Assembly (NCBI RefSeq): GCF_000330505.1
Contig: NW_004191869.1
Location: 46,959-100,454 of the forward strand
Origin: Entamoeba invadens IP1
Lineage: Eukaryota > Evosea > Mastigamoebida > Endamoebidae
Length of the DNA stretch: 53,496 nt
Direction: 5' to 3'
The position numbers were made by a program, and so were the translations under genes. Of this stretch, positions 44,653 to 53,496 are shown one piece after another (the first letter of the stretch is position 1; the number at the start of each line of letters is the position of its first letter). The notes beneath the pieces were generated by a model that was not told the origin of the DNA, searched no databases, and was given only the letters and a program-made list of their open reading frames with translations.

Positions 44653-44903
44653 TGTATTCAAATTTGTTTAATATTATAAATACAAAAATAACTATTAAAA
44701 TTAATAATTATACGAGTGCATTTGGTAAAACTTGAAAAGAAATATATTTAAAGGAATATAATCGATAACTCTAAAATATAAATTTTGACATCATAACTAA
44801 AAATACAACAGTATTAATTATACAATCATAAAAAGTTCATACACCATGTAAAAATAAAATAAATAATTAAATTTAAACTGTTTTAATCTTAAATATCACA
44901 AAG

Positions 44904-46853
44904 ATGAGTCGGCCACCTCTTCGATTTTTTGATGAATCAAAAATTCCAGGACGTCTCAGGTCTTCACATCCTTTGCTGTGCATAGGAAAGATTTGTTATG
45001 TACAGAGGAGTAATTGGGACTATGAAAATTACGACTTTGTTTATGAGTGTGCAAATTATAAATGCAATGTAACAGTTTATATTGTTGGTGATGACTATGA
45101 AATAGTTGGTGAACATAGTTGTGTTTGTGACCACGAAGCTAAATTTATGGCAAGGTGTCGACACGAAGCTGCATTCCTTGAATTTGAAAAATCAATTAGC
45201 GACACACCCCGCAATATTGCCCTTCGTGTTCAAACACATGAATATTGCAATAAAATGACACACTTAGAAATGCAAGCTTGTAAAAGATATATTATTCGAC
45301 TTCAATCTGCAGTACTTGGACCCAACCCAACTTCAATGAATGACATCACTCTGAGTGATACTTTGCGGACAACTATAGAAAGAAAAGGCGAAATCAACCC
45401 AGACAATATGTTTCTGTTTTACGATTCATTTGAGAAAGATGATTCTCTCCCTCGTATTTTAGTGTTTAGTTCTCATTTGCAACAACTTATTGCGTTTAAG
45501 GCAGATCACATATTTGCAGATGGAACTTATCGTATCACACCAAATACAGTTCAATGTCTGTACACCATACATGCGTATGTCGATAACACGTGCTATCCCG
45601 TTGTTTTCATTCTCTTACCCAACGAAACCGAAGAAACTTTTACTCGTGCGTTTTCAACACTTATTAACGTCTTCTCAAATGTAAAATTTGCACATTGTGA
45701 TTGCCAACTATCGGCCACCAATTCACTTATTAAAGTGTTCAAAGTTGACATAAAACCGGGTTTATTTCATCAAAACCAGGCAGTTTTTAGGATGGTGGGT
45801 AAACTTGGTTTATCAACGGAGTATACAAACAATGCAAAACTTCATTTGTGGATACGTCGTCTTTTTGCTTTACCTTTCTTACCAGAAAACGAAATAAGTA
45901 GTTGTTTTGCCGATACTTTTGAAGTAATGTCGCTGTAAAAAGTCTATGGTGTTACTGAAGAAGTGAGAGAAAGATTTATCGAGCTTTTGGCCTACTACAA
46001 AAGATTTTGGATCGAAAAAATAGGAACGAAAAGGTGGTCACAGTTTTTTGTTGAAAATAGAACAAACAACTTTTGTGAGGGGTTCCACAATGGAGTTGGA
46101 TTGAGTTTCCAAATAGCACACCCGAGGTTTCTAGTTCTAATAGACATGCTTAGACGACTTGAAAATGTTTGTAGACAAAAGTGGGTCAATATAATTATAT
46201 CTCATGATGTTGAAATTGTTTATAAAAAGACGAATGCTAAACTTTGTAAAGATTTAAATAAAACAATGCAAAGTTATTTACTTGGAAAATTTGAAACACA
46301 AGTAATGTACTTGGACGAAATAGCAAAGATGTACATGGAATACAATTTCAAAACAAAAGCTTCTCGTCATAATATTTCTAATACTGCTATTACACGTTCA
46401 AAAGAACTTCTTAACGAAATGAATAAACTTATTGAAAAACAAAAGGATATCGTTTTCGATGAAAATGGAAGTTCTCTGAGTCCATTTGATTCCACACTTC
46501 CAAACAAACAAAGTGAATTGGAATTCGATACAACAATTTTTTGTGTTAACGAATACGAATCATTATCAAGTAAAACATTAAGTGAAATAATAAAAAATGA
46601 TGACGATAGTGAATTTTCAACAAGAAATGAAACTCCAACAATTATCCAAGATGAAATTGAACTTAATGAATATAACAAAACTGATACAATAAGACGAGTA
46701 ACAAGAAAACTTGCAAAAGAAAAAACAAAAATTAAAAATAAAATTTCAACTTTAAAAAAACCAAGAAAATGTCGAGTTGAAAGAAAAAAGAAACTCACTA
46801 TATGCCAACAAATTGAAGTTGAAAAGAAGATACAACACAAATTGAATAAGTAA
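44904..46853 (+). CDS. MULE transposase with one in-frame stop
   Basis: One frame runs from ATG 44904 to TAA 46853 (650 codons), broken only by TAA at 45936-45938. The N-terminus has a FLYWCH-like Cys/His finger (YECANYKCN, then GEHSCVCDH). The catalytic core has FADGTYRITPNTVQCLYTIH with Asp 206, HCDCQLS with Asp 266, a helical insert, and NRTNNFCEGFHN with Glu 392. A low-complexity acidic part and a basic tail (KPRKCRVERKKKL) follow. All three DDE residues are intact. The stop lies between Asp 266 and Glu 392, so the truncated product would be inactive unless the stop is read through or is a sequencing error. It sits inside matching long TIRs and should excise and reinsert that element. Confidence 0.9.
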
Positions 46854-46877
46854 TTTGTGATATTTGGTTAACTTGAT

Positions 46878-47235
46878 TAAATATATATTTCTTTTTTTTT
46901 CAATTCAAAATCATTTTATTAAGTTTTATTATTAAATATGATGTATTTTAATTATCAAATAATATATTTTTTATTACAACACAAATAATTTAAGTGATTC
47001 TTTATGTTTTTGATTTTTTGTTTTTAAATGGTCTACAATAAAATGGGATTCAACACAAGAAGCCACATCATTTGTTATTTTTGCATCAACATTTGAGTGG
47101 CAATTATATTTTTGGATTTTTATATGGGTTATTGATTCTAATTATTTTTAAAAATAATTCAAAAGAATTGTCGACAAATGTCACCAGGGTTTCGACAAAT
47201 GTCATGTCCGATAAATGTAAATTTCGACAAATGTC
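46878..47235 (-). repeat. right TIR of the young MULE
   Basis: Inverse copy of 44297-44652, two bases longer in its A/T run. The same motif cluster lies at its outer end. Confidence 0.88.
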
Positions 47236-47582
47236 AATGAATCTTCATAAATAATAATAGTTTTTGTAATTGTTTAAGTTTATTTCAAACAAAAAATGAA
47301 GGTTAAACTTTAAGATACAAATTATTATTAAAATATTAAATAAATATACTATATGTTTAAGATAATTAATATATTTTATAATATTTTGAAAGTATTTTTA
47401 TAAATTTTAGATGTTTTATTTGCGTATGTCTCATTGTTTTTTTAATTGTTTTTAAAAATAATAAAATTAAAAATTAGCGTTGTTCAAATGTATGACATTT
47501 CAAATGTATTATAATTTATATTATTGGTATAAGGTTAAAAACGTTATTTTTTAATATTATTTATTTTTATTGTTTTTATTTC

Positions 47583-47734
47583 AGTAAAACCTATCATTAA
47601 TAAATCCCTTATTAAGAGATGTTTCAACTAATCAAAATTAAAAACACATATTTAAGGGGAAAAAAGAAATAATTTCATAACCACTATTGATGTATTCAAT
47701 TTTTCTGTTCAATCTACTAATGGAAGGTTTTACT
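47583..47734. mobile_element. 150-bp miniature inverted-repeat element
   Basis: AGTAAAACCTATCATTAATA at the left is inverted at the right as AGTAAAACCTTCCATTAGTA (read from 47734 back), 17 of 20 bases alike. CAGTAAAACC-like ends are common in pogo/Tigger-type MITEs. Confidence 0.5.
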
Positions 47735-47739
47735 ATATT

Positions 47740-48878
47740 TAAAAGAAGTTTAAAAACGATTTATTCATTTTGATAGTTATGAATAGTATTAGAGTCTAAG
47801 GTGAATTTGTTGTATTCTTACTTGTCGAACTTGTTTATTTGTCGCACAACTGATTAATAATTTTGATGTATGACAATTAATCGTTTTGTTTTTGATTCTG
47901 TAATTTTTGGTGAATTTAAAACCAATATTTTAATAAAAGAAACCACCAGACATTAGTAGTACATGTAGTTTTATTTTATTTGTTAATTTATTTCAGCCAA
48001 CTATATTAAATTCAATTTGCTGAAACAACCTTATCTTGATTGTTTTTGAAAAAATAACCATAAGTGATAAACAATCAATATATCTTAAACCAAAATTAAT
48101 CGAGTTTTACCAACTTCAAATACATGCATAGGATTTTAAATACACCTTCTTCTGTCTAAATTAGTCTTATGAATATTAAAAAAACAAAAAATAAAACCAA
48201 CTAAAAATGAACAACACTAAATTAGTAGTATAAATTACACATGGACATTTAGTCAAACAACACTTTCAAGTATTTGATAATTTTTAATTAATTAATTAAT
48301 GTAATAGCCAAAAATTTGACTGAATTTGAAAGTGCCAGAAATGTAAGTTTATTGATGACTTACATTATATTCATTTAAATAATTGGTACACTAACATACA
48401 TTGAGCCTAAGGTGTTAAATAAAGAATGTTACAAAAATAATGCAGATATCTATTTTTGGTGTGACGTTATTTAACGTGTAACATGAAAAAAGACCAATTC
48501 AAAAGGAATTGTTTTAGTTTGCATACATTAGTGTCGATAATGTTGTAAGTAAAAAAAACTGTCTAATTTAAACGACAAAATATACTATATTGTAAATGAT
48601 ATGCGGTACCACGACTTTCAAAAACGAATAAAAATAACAATTGTTTTCACTACCCTAAAATACTTTGACATTATTTTATCAGTTTGATTATAATTATTTT
48701 TAATTATGCAGCAACTCACAATCAAAAAATAAATATTTTAAATTTGATGTAAAACATCATTACTTTTATTTGTAAATACATATAGTTGATTCTTTGAAGA
48801 ATTTTCTTTATTCCAAATAAATGTATTCTTTTTTATAAAAATTAAATTAAAAATTTCAAAAAATCAATTGTTTTTATT
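47740..48878. other. AT-rich intergenic spacer
   Basis: No gene was recognised. It may contain the 3' end of the neighbouring hAT relic, but no TIR was found. Confidence 0.4.
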
Positions 48879-51661
48879 TCACTTAATTTCCCTTTGTGTT
48901 TTTATCACATCCTTTGAAGTCATTTTGATTGAAATACCATAATCTGTTAAATTTGTTTGTAAAATGTTTTTTAATTGAGAAAAAGATCTCTCAACTATAC
49001 ATGATGTTGGTAATATCGATGTCATTATTGTGTCAATTAAACACAGACCTGGTAAATCATCACGTTCCATTCGAGACATTGATAACAACAAAAAATGTAA
49101 AATGTTTAGAGGCAAAGGACAGTCATTAAACAAATTGGATTTAATAACGTTTTCTCTTTTCTTTTCGGCTACTTTTACTTCTAAAATGCGTTGTTTTTTA
49201 CTCGAATTTGGTCCATTGTTATTTCTTCTGTAAATTTTAAAACATCTGAATAAAGTGTAAGTTCGTCATCCACACATTCTTCAACGTTATCAACTAGTCT
49301 TGTTCTGTTTGAATCGGTTTGAATATGATGAAGTATATCACCAATTTGAATGTCAAAGTGTTCTTTGTAATAACTAAAATCTTTATTTATTTCCTCCTCT
49401 AAAAATGGGTACTTTTCAATACACATTTCTACATTGTTGGGTAATTCAGAAAGATCATAAAGAAGCCAGAACTCCTCACCAACTTCTTCTCTCATAAATC
49501 GTCGTCTAATTGTTTGGAACTGTTCGAAACTGGTGACTACAAGCAATCCATCGTTCTTCTGTACGAATCGATTTTTCTCTTCCATTTTTAACTTTCTATT
49601 TGGAATGGCAAATCGTTCTGTGACAGTCCCAAGATAACTATCAAGGATAGATATACAAATTTTAGAAAAATGTTCTCTTTCATTTGGATCAATGATTCCA
49701 CAGTACAAATACTTTTTGAAGTATTTAAAGTCGCCACTTTTAATTAAAACTTGTATATCAGATAGGTGTTTGATATACAATTCTATCCTTTTAAAAGCCA
49801 TAAAAAACAAAAGGCCATCAGTTTGTAACCAGTCACTCAGAGCTTTCATTTCTGTCATTAACACATTGACAAAATATACAACACCTACAAATACTGGATT
49901 TGTAAAAGACACCACACCAAGTTCAGTGTCGTTTGATATGTTTTTGGAGATGTTTTGTTCAACACCAGACAACAATATAAAATTTACAAATTCTTCATAA
50001 TATTCAAACACCCAATTTGATACCAAAACAGTGTAAAGAAATCTTGTTTTACTAAGACGGCTTACTTTGTTCATTACACCTTTCAAGTCGTAATGAGTAA
50101 TATACTGAATTAACAAATTTCGATTTTGTTCTTTGGGTATTTCACTCAAATATTTGTCAACAATGTACCCATAACCACTTTCAAATACAGTTTTGCTTGA
50201 TATGTTTAATCTATGGTCACAACAATAATTATCCAAAAACACTCGACCAAGCCTCCATCTCTTTCAACAATTTCAGTAAGTTTTCCTGCGACACCATTAT
50301 CATTACTTTTCAATGTTATATCTCCATCACCACAAAATGAACACAATTTTGAAAAATTGGAATTGTAAACACTACACACAATTTTATCGATCCACTTTGT
50401 CCATTTAATCGCGTTTTTCGAATCGTAATATCTGCAAATACTTAACCTTTTTTCTTCGAATGTACAATCTTTATAAACAAATCTTGCATAAAGAGAGAGA
50501 TAATGATCACCATATGTTGAAGAATCTGTTGAAATTCCATATCCAACACATTTATCAAATTGTTTGTAATTTCTTCTTTTTCTACAATTGGTATAAGTGA
50601 AGCTCTTCGGGTGACAGTTTCATATGATATTGAAAGCCCCTTTCCACCCTTTTCAGCCAGAAGTTTAAGTGCAACCAATAACACAAACCTCATTCCATTT
50701 ATTTGTGTTTCAGTCATTGAAGTTGCCTTTGACACAATTGCAAATAATATAGTTATATATTCGTTTTGTGAATTCAATTTGTGATTAGAAAAATTACTTT
50801 TTATTTTTCTTTGTGTTTCAAAGGCTTCCAAAACTGATTTTTCCAATATTTTTGCGGTTATATTTTCAACATCAAAAGTTCGATTTTCACTTTTTATACA
50901 ATTTCGAAGTATTTTGATTTTTTCAATTGAAGCGAGTTGTTTTAAAGTCAGATCATTTGTTGTCAATTTTGGTTCTTTGTTTTTATTTGATAATTGTTGT
51001 ACTTCTGGAATTTGTATTGTTCTTGTTAAAAACGTTTCTTGTGTACAATTACTTCCAGTTTCAACATCTTCCAGTTTTGTATTGTTGTCGATTTCTGTCT
51101 GCGTTTTATTTCTTGGTGAAATACATGTTGTATTGTTATTTTTTCTGATATTTTTTCTGTTAAATTAATGTTTATATTTGGAAAATATACATAATTAAGT
51201 AGATGTTGAACACCGCCATTTATTACACGAGCATATTTTAATACAATGGGGTCTATAGAGTTGAGAATAAAATCTCTAATGTCGGAAATTTCTTGAGGTG
51301 TATTTGGGCAAAAATGTTTAATTGTGTTAATGTTGTCCAAATAATCTTCAATTAATATTGAATCTGAAATATACTTTGAAAAGTCCAAAGCATAAGTCGA
51401 AAGACAATTAAAATTTGAAATAAATATTTTTTCGAGTCTTGTTTTGTTTTCCCTGATATCATAACCAAGTTTTATTAATTCGTTATTGTGTTTGTTTTCA
51501 AAGTGGTCACACCTTTTTTCATATCCAATAATTTTGTTACACAAAATACAGTACCAACTATTTTTCATTTGATTTTCATTACACTCTTGAATATGAAGTT
51601 TGAATATCAAATATAATGAAAATAATTCTTTTCGATTATCAATACGAGTTTGTTCGTTCAT
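48879..51661 (-). pseudogene. decayed hAT-type transposase
   Basis: From ATG 51661 the first piece (to 51026) has a zinc-finger-like motif (WYCILCNKIIGYEKRCDHFENK, a CX2C then HX4H layout), as in BED or related DNA-binding fingers. The next pieces, 50966-50442 and 50242-49181, are in other frames and form the helical RNase H-like body (SISYETVTRRASLIPIV, then MNKVSRLSKTRFLYTVLVSN). The last piece, 49133-48879, reads DTIMTSILPTSCIVERSFSQ, the typical hAT C-terminal dimerisation segment (usually PASSAASERxFS). At least three frame changes make it inactive. hAT enzymes make 8-bp target duplications; the ends of this element were not found. Confidence 0.7.
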
Positions 51662-52672
51662 TGTTTGTTGTGTTTATCAAGATGAAATTATATTAAATAT
51701 GTATATATTATTACCTCTAATCAAAAATTACATCAAAAATGTTTTATCTTGTTGATAAAAAATAGAGGGAATTAAACATAGCATCATTATTATATATAGT
51801 TATGAAAATGTATATATTGGGTTATTATTTTTAAAGATGACTTTAATATTGAAGAATGGAATTATGTTTATTGAATATTTTAATTTCAATGATAAAATGT
51901 ATTGAAATTTATTATTATAATTTTTAAGTTAAATTTGTATTTGACTTATATATTTTAAGTCATTTTTTTTGTTTTTTGTATTATTTATTAAAAACAAATT
52001 TTTTTTATTTAATATTCTTATTATTATTATACTTATTTGCAATATATTATATTATATTATATTATAAACAATTAAAATGAAATTAATTAAATTAAATAAT
52101 TCAAACACAATAGAGTATTTAAAAAATCTAGTTTAACAAATAAAATAAACTAAACTTTTATTGACTAAAACTACTTTATTTTGAACAATAAAACGTATAC
52201 CTACTTTATTAAGATCGAGTCTACCTCATATTTGGTTTGTTCTTAAGAAATGCTCAAATAATATAGAACAACAAAAATAACAATTACACACATTAGGGAA
52301 ATTAGACTGTATTTATAATTGAATTTGAAATGTTATGGTTATTTTATTCGACAAATCTTAATAAAATTTAATTGTTTGTGATCATGTGAAATGTTGGTGA
52401 TGATCATGATCATGTGATAGTTTTTATTATATTTGTTTTTTCATAGCTTTCTTATTCTTTAAATAGCGTGTTTGGTTTTTCGTTTTGCTTCTAATTATTG
52501 AATTTTTGATATTAATTTAATTATAAAAAAGCAATTAATTAGTTCAGGTTATAGTTCAAATATTATTTTTATTGGACTATAAGTTTTACCATTTACCCCA
52601 AACTAGTCTTTTAAGTCAAACTTGTCGTAGTGTATGTCTTTATCAAACCGTCGCTATACAATATTCCTTTTT

Positions 52673-52721
52673 GATTTAAAAAATGAATAAAATCATACAA
52701 ATTTGAGTGTTTTTATTCATT
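52673..52721. repeat. hairpin repeat copy 1
   Basis: AATGAATAAAA (52682-52692) pairs with TTTTATTCATT (52711-52721) across an 18-base loop. The whole block recurs at 53129-53179. Confidence 0.65.
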
Positions 52722-53128
52722 TAATAAATATGGTTTTTTGAAGAAAACAGTTTTTTATATGATATAATTTAAACACTTCAAAACGATTTGAGTCACAAAT
52801 CGTAGTAATAATTATTATAATTAAAAGATGGTTAATTTCCACAAAATAAATTAATTGGTTGTGATCAAGTATTATCACCCTATTGTGGTTTTAAGTGTTG
52901 TTATTTCTAAACATTATGAGATTTAAAAGTTTTAAACATAATAATTTATTTTAAATAAAGTTTATATTATCATTTGTATTACCGTTTTTTAATTTTAATT
53001 ATCACCAAGATAATGCTATGTTCAATTGATTGAAATATTTAATAAAGTATTCCAATCAATTAAGGCTATATTAAATTTCGGCCTACCTCAAATTAAGATT
53101 TTTAAAACAGTTTTTAATTATTCCTATT

Positions 53129-53179
53129 TGATTTAAAAAATGAATAAAATCATTCAAAATTTAAGTGTTTTTATTCATT
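53129..53179. repeat. hairpin repeat copy 2
   Basis: The same arms at 53139-53149 and 53169-53179, with the same leader GATTTAAAA and a related loop. The arms are identical in both copies while the loop has changed. A one-armed version (ATTTAAAAAATGAATAAAAA) lies at 33901. Confidence 0.65.
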
Positions 53180-53496
53180 TTTGATATCTAAAAGGAATAT
53201 TTAAGGTATTCAAAAAAATTGTAAAAAGTTATGTAGAATCAGTCGATAAACGTTGTCTTTTTGACAAAAAAATAATTGATTTTTGTTTAAAAAACGGGAA
53301 TAATGTAAAAATGAAAAAACTAGAAAAATATTGAAACAACGATTTTTTGGTTTTTCAAAAAAAAAAATTCCCGAAATATTTAAAATGGTCTAAAAATCGG
53401 CAGACAACGTTACAGACCAGACAACGGTTATCAAATGACTCTATATAATTTTCAGTCTTTTTTAAAACAGTTTATAATTATTTCAAATTAAAGTTA

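Larger units (their letters stand above)
44297..47235 (+). mobile_element. young MULE element with about 356-bp terminal inverted repeats
   Basis: The left TIR, 44297-44652, and the right TIR, 46878-47235, are inverse copies. By eye they differ only in the length of one A run (7 against 9). Between them lies a full-length transposase gene. The outer part of each TIR holds TGACATTTGTCGA three times plus one variant. Flanking sequences AATGGTATCTT and AATGAATCTT suggest a decayed 9-10 base target duplication. Confidence 0.9.
51662..53496. other. AT-rich region with hairpin repeats
   Basis: No gene was seen. It contains two copies of a hairpin-forming repeat and simple TATTA runs near 52040-52070. 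Confidence 0.5.

Overview
This window looks like nuclear DNA of an Entamoeba. It is very AT-rich. It carries two huge Cys-rich transmembrane kinases of the Entamoeba TMK type, tiny introns that start GTTTGT, and GAAC and AAAAATCA-like promoter boxes placed almost at the ATG. It is also crowded with relics of several DNA-transposon superfamilies (MULE, pogo/Tigger, hAT and TA-flanked inverted-repeat elements). That transposon load fits E. invadens best; the genus is well supported, the species is an inference.

Layout. 1-1087: 3' part of a divergent eEF1A-like translational GTPase. 2639-9430: TMK 1 (four exons, 2220 aa). 9633-10520: PP2A-like phosphatase with damaged metal-binding motifs. 10666-11350: tail of an unknown gene, a 100-N assembly gap and a possible spliced gene end. 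15971-11580 (minus): TMK 2 (1463 aa, no intron). 16766-19032: a membrane-anchored acidic protein split by one apparent -1 frameshift. 20465-21160: a 0.7 kb inverted-repeat element. 22315-23987: a decayed copy of the C-terminal end of VPS13. 24181-24323: a GC-rich, highly foldable island. 26052-25345 and 27143-26376 (minus): two paralogous RRM plus CCHC zinc-knuckle proteins.

From about 27.6 kb to the end the window is a transposon graveyard. In order: a dispersed repeat, decayed minus-strand coding pieces, a MULE broken by a second 100-N gap, a 2.3 kb element with 59-bp terminal inverted repeats (TIRs), a pogo fragment, a hypothetical ORF, a second decayed MULE, a nearly intact pogo/Tigger transposase with one -1 frameshift on a slippery run, AT-rich spacer with palindromic repeats, a young MULE with about 356-bp near-identical TIRs and one in-frame stop, a 150-bp miniature element (MITE), a decayed hAT element, and AT-rich sequence with a repeated hairpin.

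The host genes point to surface signalling (two receptor-like kinases and a possible pseudophosphatase beside one of them), translation and RNA binding. Nothing suggests one shared pathway. The most unusual items are the pseudophosphatase, the GC-rich structured island, the frameshift sites, and the young MULE with repeated subterminal motifs. All reading was by eye; no database search was run.
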